From NCBI GenBank assembly GCA_037447655.1, contig JBBHKE010001569.1:1-13609 (forward strand): a DNA stretch of 13,609 nt, given 5' to 3'. This document shows, in pieces, positions 1-8,699 of this stretch (the first letter of the stretch is position 1; each line of letters begins with the position of its first letter). The position numbers and the translations under genes are program-made. The notes beneath the pieces are model-generated. The model made no database searches. It had not been told where the DNA came from and saw only the letters and a program-made list of their open reading frames with translations. The DNA is from Zygnema cylindricum. Lineage: Eukaryota; Streptophyta; Zygnematophyceae; Zygnematales; Zygnemataceae.

Positions 1-291
1 TACAGCTTAGTGTAGTTTCGGTGTATAGAAGTAGGACTAAGTGAATTTGATTCATTAGGAACAAATGATATGAAAACTTTACACTCATTTTAATGTAATT
101 TCATTTCTGAATATCTCAAAGATTTGTTAGCGGAATTGGATGAAATTTTGTGTGTGTGTTTCTTTGTATGTTATCTTCTTTGATGTTAAATTTTAGGATC
201 TGTTTAATGATGTACCGAAAGTTATAGTCTGTCAAAGTTGCTGTTCAGCCATCGGTCTTTGTGGAAGCTTCCTCTCTTGAATTGTTCTATA
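1..291. other. AT-rich stretch, no gene recognised
   Basis: I see no open reading frame of useful length, RNA gene or clear repeat here. It sits directly upstream of a short segment resembling the LTR end and gag start of the copia family in this window. It may therefore be the rest of a very old, diverged LTR, but I could not align it by eye to the LTRs of copia-A, B or C. Confidence 0.4.
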
Positions 292-349
292 TTGACTACT
301 ACTGCATCTTCTTCATCTTCAGTGCCTGCAGTTGTCTCATAACAACAGT
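292..349 (+). pseudogene. Possible LTR-end / gag-start relic of the same copia family
   Basis: Read from 292, this segment translates as (L)TTTASSSSVPAVVS, then a stop, then QQ, and ends at CAACA. That is the pattern at the end of every LTR of this family in the window, where gag starts with an STTT-type serine/threonine run, continues through P-A-T-V-V and reaches E-Q-Q exactly at the LTR terminus. The ATG is TTG here and the Glu codon is TAA. The sequence after CAACA does not match the family's primer-binding site, and the upstream 290 bp cannot be matched to the known LTRs. It may be the edge of another old copy, cut just after its LTR, or a chance resemblance. Confidence 0.35.
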
Positions 350-351
350 TT

Positions 352-622
352 GTACTTTAATAGATAGGGGTTGTGAGAGGGGTTTAGGACTTATGGTATT
401 TAGGAGGTAGCCGCATCTCTCCCAACAAACTTGTATAAATATTGGCATCTTTGCCACTTCATAACTAATCGCTTGATTAGGTGTTTTCAGTGATTCTTTT
501 TGTTGCAGACTCAAGGGAGTCCAAACTACATAGGGAAGAAATATGATTGTGAGTTTGCGTGCTTGGGTATTAGTGGTCTTAGTTGAAAAGGGGTTAGTCA
601 AAAACTATCTAGAGGCTTATTA
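352..622 (+). repeat. D-family repeat fragment (D4)
   Basis: This segment is homologous, in the same orientation, to the right third of repeat D2 (about 11208-11480). Shared landmarks in order are a GTACTT..A.TAGATAG run, GAG.GG.TAGGACTTA, CTCTCCCAA, TTCATAACT, GATTCTTTTTG, ACTCAAGGGAGTC, and AGGGGT followed by CTAGAGGCTT. No ends or target-site duplication can be defined. Homology starts within a few bases of the CAACA at 345-349. The long antisense open frame over 299-601 lies across this repeat and is not a gene. Confidence 0.55.
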
Positions 623-1323
623 AATTCAGTAGTTCAATGGGGGGCACAGAATTACACCGACTCTTTTAAATCAAACGAAAGAAAATTCATTGAATCTGCT
701 CACATTAGCATTAAATTATAAATGGTCAAAGATGACCTTTATACATACAAGCTCTCTCACAAAGAGACAGCCTTAGGCCAATAGGAAGACTCTAGAGAAC
801 AAGAAAGCATATTGGCCGATGTTATTGTTGTACGTCCATAATACAACATGGCTTTCCAGGTAATGCTTGTCAAATCGGGAGCCATGGTTCCTCATCTCGT
901 CTTATTTGGTGTGCATTTTTATATTGCCATGTGGCATTTGTGACGTTTTCTTTGAAAGCCGCTGAAAGGTCAATTACGGTTTGGTTGTTGCAACAACGAC
1001 CGTCTGATTAGATATTTATACATTGTCATGATTCCCGTCCGTGCATGAGGCCGTAATGTGAACACATGCCATCAGTTCTCATGTGGCTCTTCGTCATTTT
1101 ACTCTGTTAAATAAATTATCCTCTTTGTAGATGTTTATTTCATTAGCGTACCCTATAATTCTAAGGATTCTATGAAGAGTTAGCAATAAGGCGACACGCT
1201 ACTTTGCATTATGTAAGACGTACGATCAAACGTAGGCTAATCCAACCTTTTCTGTTAGAGAGACTTTTTCTGTCTCTTACCTTAGTGTTCCACCGTGGCC
1301 ACCAAAGGGACATCCATGATTTA
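623..1323. other. Unannotated AT-rich intergenic stretch
   Basis: No gene, RNA or transposon ends could be supported. The only local structure noted is a perfect 14-bp palindrome GTTGTTGCAACAAC at 984-997. Short open frames here show no recognisable protein family and no codon-level signs of selection. Confidence 0.4.
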
Positions 1324-1485
1324 CTTTTCTCTCACTCTCTCTTTCTTTATTATCAAGAGTCTAATATTTTGAACTACAAATTACCCATTTTCAACACTAT
1401 TTTCCTTTTCTCTCACACTCTCTTTCTCTATTATCAAAACTCTAACATAGTGAACTACAAATTACCCTTTTCAACACTCCCTTTA
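1324..1485. repeat. Two-copy 81-bp direct tandem duplication
   Basis: Two consecutive units (1324-1404 and 1405-1485) begin with CTTTTCTCTCAC, continue through a CT-rich tract, TTATCAA, CTAA.AT, GAACTACAAATTACCC and TTTTCAACACT. The period is 81 bp, a multiple of three, so the + strand open frame 1204-1569 shows the repeat twice at protein level (LFSH..LFLYYQ.SNI.NYKLP). The units differ at roughly one base in eight. I read this as a plain duplication in non-coding DNA. The reading frame is a by-product, because its sequence matches no family I recognise. Confidence 0.8.
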
Positions 1486-1710
1486 ATGCTTAGTTGTTGT
1501 CGTGAGGCAACTCGTGTCCTGGAAGAGGAAAAAGAAGCACCAACAATTGCCATATTAAAAAATACATAAAGAGGAAACTCTCGCAAAATCCCACAATCGA
1601 CCAACTTCACAATGAAGCCCCAAGCAAAACAAACACACCCTAGGTGTGCATATTCTCCACAATGTAGATTATACAACAAAAAGACCCCATGTAGATTTTT
1701 ACAAGGTTCT
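1486..1710. other. Flank of copia-A, no gene recognised
   Basis: This is unannotated sequence between the tandem duplication and the copia-A LTR. The last five bases, GTTCT (1706-1710), are the expected left target-site duplication of copia-A. Its right partner lies outside the window. Confidence 0.4.
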
Positions 1711-2261
1711 TGTTGAAATCAAAAATCTTTAGTTGAGTAGACAAGGCCATAAGGGGAGATCCCAGGACTTACAATATATTCCATCTAAGTCATATATAGT
1801 ACTAACCTTTGATAGTTTGATAATAAGAGATAGATAGTATAGTGTATTGTATTTCTGCAAGGACACACATAAACAGTTGAAGATGATGCAAGTATTTTGG
1901 AGTGACACCGACACCCACATTCGCGTGTCACAAATCATACGGGGGGTTTCAGTGAATTGGACGGACGACCACAATACCGAACTTCTATAAGAGCATTGTA
2001 AGAGATTGAAAGTAGATCATTAATACAAACTAATTTAACGGACGCGATTAAATTAGGGACCAGAATGACTAAATGCGCGTATGCACTCAAGATGTTTCAT
2101 ACCACTCATCAACATTTATCTGGACTTTTGTGATAAATGTTGACAACGCATCTGCAACATTAATTGTACGGACGATATCTATAAATATTTGGAAAACAAA
2201 TGGTTAGCGCTTTGTGCATTAAAAAATATTGTTACACTGCTCATTAATGGCAAGTGGTAAT

Positions 2262-2795
2262 TTCAACTGTGAGACCTCCATTTATCCTCATAGTATGCAA
2301 CTCAGACGAAGGCCCTAGAATAACCCTAACCCCTTTGAGTTTCCACAAGTTTATCTGTGGTATTCCTTTTGTGGAGTACCGTAGACCGTAACTATAGAAA
2401 ACTGTATTTATGTCCCAAAAATCTATTTGAGTTGTTAAATGAAATTAACTACGTGTACATCTTTAAAAAATAATCAAACTCTATATACCTCAGCAGTGAT
2501 CCTAGACTAATAGGATAAAGCTACCGTCTACTTCCGACTTGACGGACGACAAATTCCCAGATCAAATCCTAGGCCCGTCAAGTTCCCTTTTGGTAAACCT
2601 ACCAAACTACTACTTGTCTCTTTGCGGACAGCGTAGGCAGCCATGGCTCTAGCTCCCTCTTCAACCTTCAATGACTACGACAAGTGTGGGAGTTGAAGAA
2701 AGGAGTTAGAGGAAAACTACCTCTACTTCTTTTCTGCATTTTATCTTTACAAGTTTAAAATTATAAAATACTAAATAAAACCTTTAATTTCAACA
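2262..2795 (-). mobile_element. D-family repeat D1 inserted in the copia-A LTR (internally shortened)
   Basis: This is an inverted copy relative to D2. Its left end, CAACTGTGAGACCTCC, matches the reverse complement of the D2 right end. Its right end, CCTTTAATTTCAACA, matches the reverse complement of the D2 left end. Flanking 5-bp direct repeats GTAAT at 2257-2261 and 2796-2800 mark the insertion, and removing the segment restores LTR sequence that aligns to copia-B across the junction. On its own strand the element starts TGTTGAAATT and ends AGTTGAA. At 534 bp it is about half of D2 (1035 bp), because the middle of D2 is missing. The ends are not TG...CA and I see no terminal inverted repeats, so its class is uncertain; a decayed solo LTR is possible. 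Confidence 0.75.
2505..2580 (+). other. tRNA-like segment within D1
   Basis: This aligns to the tRNA-like block of D2. The A-box equivalent is TAGGATAAAGC (2511-2521), degenerate. The B-box equivalent is AGATCAAATCC (2559-2569), compared with the consensus GGTTCGANTCC. The orientation is opposite to D1's TGTTG-start strand, as in D2 and D3. It is too degenerate to be a functional tRNA or promoter. Confidence 0.45.
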
Positions 2796-3215
2796 GTAAT
2801 TAGGGATTTGGAAGTACTCATGGTACAGTGACGTACAGATTGGATATTTTGTCATAAGTGAGTAATGTTCTGTAGTATATTTACCTAAATAAGTATTGAA
2901 CAGTAGATACTCATTATAAGTATATAATTTAGAACCAAATTTGTATAAACTCAATCTTGAGAATACAGTTATCAAAAGGAAGTTTATGAGAAACTTGCAT
3001 AGACTAAATCTTATGGTTGGCGAGGTGAATTGGTCTGCAACTTTAGGAGTTATTAGTACAGTGTGTGCTGAATTGTGGTGTTGTATCACAGCCAGTTTGG
3101 ACATATGTATCACATTCTGTTCCAGAGAAGGTACTTGATAGCTTTTTGCCGAGGAAATGTCTACTTCCACTACTATTGCTCGTTCTAAACCTGCAACGGT
3201 GGTTTTAGAACAACA

Positions 3216-3231
3216 GGTTATAGGACTTTCG
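3216..3231 (+). other. Copia-A primer-binding site, mutated
   Basis: The bases immediately after the LTR terminus CAACA are GGTTATAGGACTTTCG. Compared with the copia-B site (GGTTATGGGCCTTTCG) it has two substitutions in the 11 bases that would pair with initiator tRNA-Met. It is placed by position and by homology to copia-B. Confidence 0.7.
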
Positions 3232-4143
3232 TCTAGACTTCTTATCCTCAATTGCCAAAAGTATCCGTACAAGGCGGCAATGGTTGAATCTTTGTTTGAA
3301 AATGCTAACTTATTGGGGGTCTTGGATGACCCCTTTGATGAAACAGATCCCAATTGGGCGAAAAAGAATTCAATGGCAAAGAACAATCTCTTTCTTTATA
3401 TTTCAAAAAATCTGGTTATGTCTCGTCTAAAAATGAAGAGGGCAAGAGATATTTGGAAATCACTAAATTCTGCCTTGGAGAAAGCTAATGCTCAGGAAGA
3501 GTTTATGGTGGCTAGAAATATTTAGCAGTACAAATACTCGGGGAGAACTAGAGTCGAGTATTGTGACATTTTTCGTAAAATTTTTGATGCACACTCTTCT
3601 ACTGGGGGATCATATTCTAAGTTTCACCAAGCAGCTTCGCTTATAAAAGGTCTTCCTAGTAGCATGAAAGGTGTTTTTGCTTAGTTAAAGAGTCGTGATA
3701 AGTCTAGCTCGACATTTCAGGTAGCGTATCATCTTATATTGGAAGAAGATTCTAATACTAAACTCCTTGAAAGAGAAGGCAAATTTTAAGCGTTTGCAAC
3801 AAATTGACAAAAGAAATAAATTTAAGTAATTAGATTAACCAAAATCAGAATCAGTTTAATCAGTTCAATCAGAGGCCAATTAGACAATCTTCTACTGTTT
3901 GTTTTTATTGCCCTTAGAAGGGACATTGATACATGGACTCCCCCAAGTTGCAAAAGGCAAATGAGACAAGTTTATACAGACCAAGTTGGTAGCAAAGCCA
4001 ATATCACAGAGGTTTTTACCCTTGGAATCGTACCCATGGAAATGCTCTCTTTTTAGCTTTTGCGACTGATGTAGATGAGTGTTTGTGCTTCACTAAGCAA
4101 GAGGAGGCAAAATTATTTGTTATGGCGGCAGCAATAGAGGGTC

Positions 4144-4148
4144 CAAAT
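4144..4148. other. Left target-site duplication of copia-B
   Basis: CAAAT at 4144-4148 pairs with CAAAG at 10392-10396. The unoccupied copia-A sequence inferred from both junctions and from copia-B's own protease reads ...GGTCCAAAGGATGC..., so CAAAG is the original and the left copy has changed one base. Confidence 0.8.
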
Positions 4149-4744
4149 TGTTGTTCTACAACTACCGTTGTAGGCGGGGAACCAGCAGTAGTTGTGGAAG
4201 TAGACATGAAAAACAACAGAAACTATCAATATACCTACTCAATAGCCAGCTTTGAACTCACACAAGATACGACTCAAAAATCCAACATAGTTCAAACTTG
4301 CCATAGTGATACAAAAAACAGTAAACTGACAATTCCCAAAAATTTAGCCTAAATGATACATTAAACAATAAGATATGATGTTTGGAATTTTCCAAAAAAC
4401 TACCCTTAGAAAATCATATTCCCAAAACTGGATGATACGAAATTGGCTAAGTCTTAGAATATATTCTCACAGTGAGTATCTATTGGTCACACTTATTTGG
4501 GTGACCGTGCTACGTAACTATCTTGATGAAAGACAAAGTATCCAGCCTGTACTTTACTGTACCTAGAGTACCTCCAAAAAACCTAATTATTATTTTCCAG
4601 AAACTAATTAATGAAACACTAAATTTTAATACATTAAACTACAAAACTTTGTTATTCAAATATTTTAGATAACGAGCCGTACAAAATGTTCCAGGTGCTT
4701 AGACACAGTAGTCTCTAAAGTCCAGCTGACTGTCGTAGTGTAGT

Positions 4745-4766
4745 ACGAAGCACCTGAGTGCTTCGT
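4745..4766. other. Perfect 9-bp stem hairpin in the LTR
   Basis: ACGAAGCAC (4745-4753) and GTGCTTCGT (4758-4766) are perfect reverse complements around a 4-base CTGA loop. It lies next to the G-box array. The right LTR retains the same site at about 9895-9918 with several mismatches. In copia-C the same two arms are separated by extra sequence (about 12488-12520). Confidence 0.7.
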
Positions 4767-4857
4767 CACTTGTGGTCCCACGTGAATCACGTCTCGTCAT
4801 TTTGTGGTCCCACGTAAATCACACCTCGTCACTTGTGGTCCCACGTGAATCATAAAA
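4764..4857. promoter_or_regulatory. Tandem G-box array in the 3' LTR
   Basis: Three 31-32 bp units start at 4764, 4795 and 4827, each of the form CGTCA-(C/T)TTGTGGTCCCACGT-(G/A)AATCA. Two contain a perfect CACGTG G-box, the middle one is CACGTA, and a further CACGTG lies at 4861-4866. G-boxes are bound by plant bZIP and bHLH factors in light, ABA and stress responses. A role as an LTR enhancer is inference from the motif and its position in the LTR. Confidence 0.6.
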
Positions 4858-5244
4858 ATTCACGTGAATCAGGTGAATGGCGTCCGTGGACGTCTCTCAA
4901 AATCAATGATCATGATTCACTTTCGAAATATCCGGACGTTTCTACTTAATGATCATAAAAATATTCCGTACCATATAATTCCAAAATATTTGTATGAATC
5001 CAAAAATAGCCATACCATATATTTTCCGAGATATCCGGATCAGATTCTGTCCGTTTGATGTGGCAATTCCAATTGTCTGATGCGTGACGCGTGTTGACTT
5101 CACTCCGTAAAACCTGCAGAGGTAAAATACACTCTATTGTACTTTGCCTATTGTAACACTAATAAAGGTAAATAATATATACCACTCCTTAAAAACTTTT
5201 CTAGGTCTACTCTATTTACTAACTAAAGATTTTAAATCTCAACA

Positions 5245-5257
5245 CTCCTCTAAATCT
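5245..5257 (-). other. Polypurine tract of copia-B
   Basis: On the - strand, AGATTTAGAGGAG ends directly at the TGTTG start of the 3' LTR. It is in the correct position for the plus-strand primer of reverse transcription. Copia-C has the near-identical AGATTTAGGGGAG in the same place. Confidence 0.75.
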
Positions 5258-6017
5258 TTAGACTCAGTTGCTTACTTTGTCCAACAGCTTTTCTGCAAAA
5301 CTGCAACTTAAGAGCAGGAAGGGTTTTTGTTACCATGTCAGCCACCATCTTGTCATCCGGTAAATAACACAACTTAATGACTTTTGCAATTACTTTTTCC
5401 ATGACATAGTGAAGTCTAACATCCATGTGTTTATTTTTTAAATGATGGTTGGGGTTAGAGGCAATGGCAATGGCTACCTGGTTGTCACACCAAATCGACT
5501 AAGGACATATTTGCATATACCCAAGTTCGTATAGAATACACTTGACCCATATGAGCTTCATGAGGGCCAAAGCTGCTGCCATGTATTCAAACTACATTGT
5601 TGATTGAGCTGTAACCTTTTGTAATTTGCTACTCTAGCAGCAAGTTCCCTCTCCAATCTTAAGCACAAAACCAGTCGTAGATTTCCGGCTTTGCATGTCC
5701 CCATAGCTTGCATCGCTCCACGTTTGCATTTTCACCTCTCCTCCTCCGAGTACAAGCTGAGATTTCGAGTACTTGCAAGATATCTTAGCACCCTTTTCGA
5801 TGCTTCCCACTCTGCCCGTTTAGGATTTTCGCAGACTTCTACTCAAGACTCCCAAAGCTGCTGCTATATTATGTCTCGTGCAGTTTATAAAATATAGAAG
5901 ACTTCCAACTACCTGTCTATATGGCTTTGAAGCCATAAACTCCTCCTCCCCTGACTCTAGACTCTCACACACCATTATACTTGAATATGAATCCCTTCCT
6001 TCCAATTTCTCCTTGAA
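5258..6017 (-). pseudogene. pol: Copia-B RNase H / pol C-terminus (decayed)
   Basis: This encodes the domain that removes the RNA strand during reverse transcription. Reading right to left, the end of the RT connection has PYRQVVGSLLYF and TRHNIAAALGVLSR (around 5835-5930). A frame change then leads into AEWEASKRVLRYLAST, followed by WSDASYGD (5698-5722) with a catalytic Asp and RKSTTGFVLKIG. Next come QSTM.FEYMAAALA with a stop where the Glu codon should be, CDNQVAIAIA (about 5465-5495) with another acidic residue, and KNKHMDVRLHYV. The tail KLCYLPDDKMVADMVTKTLP is typical of copia C-termini. Several stops (TAG, TAA) and frame changes show it is broken. Confidence 0.88.
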
Positions 6018-6019
6018 TT

Positions 6020-7194
6020 CTATAGGAGTTATATATCATTTTACATCTTTCATTTAAAATCTTTCCAGCATGTAACCTATTGCTTCTTTCTGAGTCAGCA
6101 TAATCAGCCTCTTGTTTATGTCTCTTTCTACCTGTATTCCTAAGATGTATTTGGCCTCACCGAGATCCTTCATCACAAACCTAGACCTTAAAGCCGCTTT
6201 ATTGCGGTTTATTTCATCCATTCACATATTTATTAATAATAGATCATCCACATATACAGCAATGTAAATTTTCCCATCCTCTTTTTGTAGAACCTATACA
6301 GAATGATCTGAGCTTATTCTCTTAAAACCTAGCCCAGTCAAAAACTCATCTAACGTCGGATTCCATTGACGTGGGGCTTGTTTTAGCCCATAGAAAGATT
6401 TCATCAATTTACACACTTATTCTTCCTTTCCCTTTTCAACATACATTTCAACTTGTTTCATATAAATGGTTTTTTCTAACTCTCCATGCAAGAAAGCAGT
6501 TTTAACATCCATTTGTTGTATTTTTATATTCTTTATAGCCGCTAAACTTAGCAAAATTGTGACAGTGGGAAAATCTGACAACTGGAGAGAAGGTTTCTTA
6601 AAAGTCAATACCTTCTTTTTAATTGTACCCTTTGGCTACTAGTCTTGCTTTATACCTTTTGATGGTGTTGTCCGGACTTAGCTTAACCTTGAATACCCAT
6701 TTGTTGCTGATGGCTTTTCTTCCCAGAAGAAGATCCACCAGCTCCCATCTCTGTGCGTCCATAATAGATTTCATTTCATCGTTTGCCGCCTCGATCCACT
6801 ATTTTCTCTCAGGTAATGAAAAGGCCTCCTAGATCGTTAGAGGCTCGTCTGTAGCAGCAGAAAAAACGCAGTGAGAACTTTCTTGCAAGCGGCTGCGAGA
6901 TCTCTTTCCCCTCGGAAATTTTGACGCTGAAATTGTCAACAATCTCAGATTTTTCTGTTTAGTTTGAACCGTAACTTGAGCAGGTGCATATTGTGTAGCA
7001 CTTCCTTCCGCTTGAGGTGTAACTTGTGTTGAAGCATCTTGTGAAGGCACTAAAGGAACTAAAGGAAGAGGTGTCCCACTTGCCGGTGGAAAGTAGACTC
7101 GCTGCGTATGGTGAAAAATGACATATTCTTGCTTTTCCTTTGCCAGTTGATGTGGCACTTTAAAAAGGTCAACCGAATCCTGTTCATCTTTTAT
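6020..7194 (-). pseudogene. pol: Copia-B linker and reverse transcriptase (decayed)
   Basis: This is the RNA-dependent DNA polymerase. A low-complexity P/Q/T-rich linker (about 6829-7158) follows integrase. The RT then begins near W-I-E-A-A-N-D-E-M (about 6800), with NKWVFKVK, KRYKARLVAKGYN followed by a stop in place of Gln, and KEGIDF. Two compensating frame changes around 6570-6600 precede QMDVKTAFLHGELEKTIYMK (6460-6520), which contains the first catalytic Asp. SFYGLKQAPRQW follows (6361-6400), then IAVYVDDLLL with the YVDD catalytic box at 6243-6254. Downstream of YVDD the frame breaks repeatedly. All motifs fit copia RT and the remains are about normal length. Confidence 0.9.
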
Positions 7195-7845
7195 CTAGAT
7201 ATTCCTAGAGATAATCATTTTGTGTTTCTCAAATACAAAAACTCTATATCCTTTTGCATTATCATCATACCCCATAAAAATCCAAGGTAGGCCTTTAGCC
7301 TCCATTTTCCATCTGTCATGAGAAGTATCTAAAAAAAAACACTTGATGCCAAAGATCTTAAAGTGACTAGCATCAAGTTTTCCCCATGTCCAAAGCTCAT
7401 AAGGTGTAGTGCTAACACACATAGAAGCAATTATATTTTTAATAGAAACAGCATAGTTAATTGCTACAGCCCAACATTTCAAATCTAACCCTTTATCTGC
7501 AAGCATGGACCGAGCACTCTTTGTCACTGTCCTATTTAATCTCTCAAAAACACCATTCTGTTCTAGTGAATATGAAACTCTAAGATTGTGACTGATACCT
7601 TCCTGAAGGAGAAAATCTTTTAATTCATTTGGTGTGAATTCTCCCCATTGTCCGATCTCAGCGCCAATATTGCAACTCCATGAAGCATTTCCGCCCACGC
7701 TTTGTAGTGTTTGAAGTGAGTAAACAATTCACTTTTATGTTGCATGAAATAGACTTTAGTGTACCTCGAGTAGTCATCTGTAAATGTGACCATATAGTGG
7801 ACCCCTCCAGCCAAAGCCACTTCTCAAGGACTGAGAACATCAAAA
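7195..7845 (-). pseudogene. pol: Copia-B integrase core (decayed)
   Basis: Integrase joins retrotransposon cDNA to host DNA in the nucleus. The D-D-35-E triad is visible: Asp in VTFTDDYSRYTK (about 7759-7795), Asp in LRSDNG (about 7648-7662) and Glu in EQNGVFERLNRT (about 7533-7566), with 35 residues between the second Asp and the Glu. A one-base loss in the run after SDNG (about 7643-7646) puts the two halves in different frames. Further on come TTPYELW, a GYR.FVFE motif and HKMIISRNI, standard for the copia integrase C-terminal part, ending in a stop at 7195. The usual W-A-E-A motif is WAVA here. Confidence 0.9.
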
Positions 7846-7868
7846 TTGATTAGCTGCAAAACTTTTTC

Positions 7869-8582
7869 TTATCTATAGTGTGTTTCTTGTGGAAATGGCA
7901 ATTTGTGGAGCTTGCCAAGTGAACAACCATCACATGTTTTTATAGGATGAGATGTGAGAGAAACTCCATCAACTTCTCCTGAATTCACCATTTTGTTTAG
8001 ACTATCATAATTCATTTGTCCTAATCTCTTATGCCACAACTCATTATCAGGTTCAATACTAGAGTAGAGAACATCATTTTCATTATATTCAGCCATGTCC
8101 ATCCGGTACATTTTGCTAGCATCTCTAATTCCAGTTATTGCTACTTTCTCTTTCTTGCTAACAACCTGTCTCCCTCTTTTCAAATCAACTTCAAAGCCTT
8201 TGCTCTCAACTAATGATGTAGAAAATTGATTTTCCTTAAAATCTATAACATACAAAACATTGTGAAATGTTCTCTCTACCGCCTTTCCCCTCACATCTAC
8301 CATCAAAGATACATCACCGTGAGCTGAGGTTCGAACACTCATGCCACAAGCATAGTAGATACTCCTTGGAGATGTTTGCTGTAGAGTTGTAAAAGCCACT
8401 TTGTTCCAACACATGTGGGCAGACTCTCTCCTATCCATGATCCATCCTGCATCCTTTCGACCCTCCATGGCAGCCGTCGTAGCAAATGAATCTGCCTCCT
8501 TTTGCTCATTGTAGCTTAGAGACTCATCTGCATCAGTTGCAAGGTTGAGAAAAGAGCATTTCCACGAGAAGGATTTCCACAA
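7869..8582 (-). pseudogene. pol: Copia-B protease and GAG-pre-integrase region
   Basis: This is the longest intact open frame in the window, 237 codons. It starts after the gag zinc-knuckle region with ATDADESLSYNEQKEAD. The protease segment reads WIMDRRESAHMC where active copia proteases have W-(I/L)-(L/M)-D-(S/T)-G-A-(S/T)-x-H-M; the catalytic Asp is kept but the Gly is Arg. The flap and body follow (YYACGMSVRT, GDVSLMVDVRGKAVERTFHN). The GAG-pre-integrase domain is clear, with ELWHKRLGQMNYDSLNKM and CDGCSLGKLHKLPF giving the H-H-C-C zinc site that precedes integrase. It ends at a stop just before the integrase core. Confidence 0.88.
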
Positions 8583-8699
8583 AACCTTGTGATATTGCCT
8601 TTGCCAACCTGGCCTTATAAACTCATAGTTTTGAGCCCTGATCCTCCCTTCAATATAATATTATAGATTTCGAAAGAACTATTCTATTCGATAAACTGA

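Larger units (their letters stand above)
1711..3215 (+). repeat. 5' LTR of copia-A, split by repeat D1
   Basis: The LTR begins TGTTGAAATCAAAAATCTTT, matching the LTR start of copia-B on its own strand (TGTTGAGATTTAAAATCTTT), and ends ...TTAGAACAACA at 3215. After removing D1 (2262-2795) and one 5-bp duplication, about 966 bp remain, similar to the 987-1102 bp LTRs of C and B. The end segment 2801-3215 aligns clearly to copia-B. The middle (about 1760-2200) is strongly diverged and lacks the G-box repeats seen in copia-B. The last 59 bases carry the gag start codon. Confidence 0.75.
3157..4148 (+). pseudogene. gag: Copia-A gag to start of protease (decayed)
   Basis: Gag is the capsid/nucleocapsid polyprotein that packages retrotransposon RNA in cytoplasmic particles. 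The ATG at 3157 lies inside the LTR. Residues 1-20 (MSTSTTIARSKPATVVLEQQ) are LTR-encoded, and the frame continues through the primer-binding site into a UBN2/Retrotran_gag-like region with WAKKNSMAKNNLF and a motif of the type DIWKSL around residues 60-115. In-frame stops occur at 3523 (TAG), 3682 (TAG) and 3787 (TAA). A zinc knuckle is recognisable at about 3900-3944 (CFYC, then a stop, then KGH), but its last cysteine is Ser and a second stop lies inside it. After a frame change, ATDVDECLCFTKQEEAK and AAAIEG lead to the copia-B insertion point. Nucleotide identity to copia-B gag is roughly 80% by eye. Confidence 0.85.
4149..5244 (-). repeat. 3' LTR of copia-B
   Basis: This 1096-bp repeat matches 9290-10391 throughout. 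The boundaries are TGTTG at 4149 and CAACA at 5244, both abutting target duplication or purine tract. It carries the LTR-encoded first 20 gag codons (ATG at 4204 on the - strand, reading MSTSTTTAG...VVVEQQ), a G-box tandem array and a hairpin. As a 3' LTR it would supply the transcript's end. I could not place the transcription start or polyadenylation site. Confidence 0.92.

Noticed and set aside
299-601. 100-codon antisense open frame
   Set aside because: It lies across the D4 repeat and the possible LTR-end relic, its homologous stretch in D2 has no matching open frame, and no protein family is recognisable.
984-997. 14-bp perfect palindrome GTTGTTGCAACAAC
   Set aside because: It is short and isolated, with no second copy or nearby promoter to give it meaning; it could be chance.
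1204-1569. 121-codon open frame on the + strand as a host gene
   Set aside because: Half of it is the 81-bp tandem duplication, the composition follows CT-rich and AT-rich DNA, and no domain or gene context supports it.
2790-3386. 198-codon antisense open frame
   Set aside because: It is the opposite strand of the copia-A LTR and gag; its homologue in copia-B (9041-9505, + strand) is the same shadow of gag.
4083-4352. 89-codon open frame on the + strand
   Set aside because: It joins the copia-A gag-pol frame to the antisense of the copia-B LTR across the insertion junction; it is an accidental fusion frame.
4764-4857. CRISPR array or satellite
   Set aside because: There are only three imperfect 31-32 bp units, adjacent without distinct spacers, inside a plant LTR and duplicated in the other LTR.
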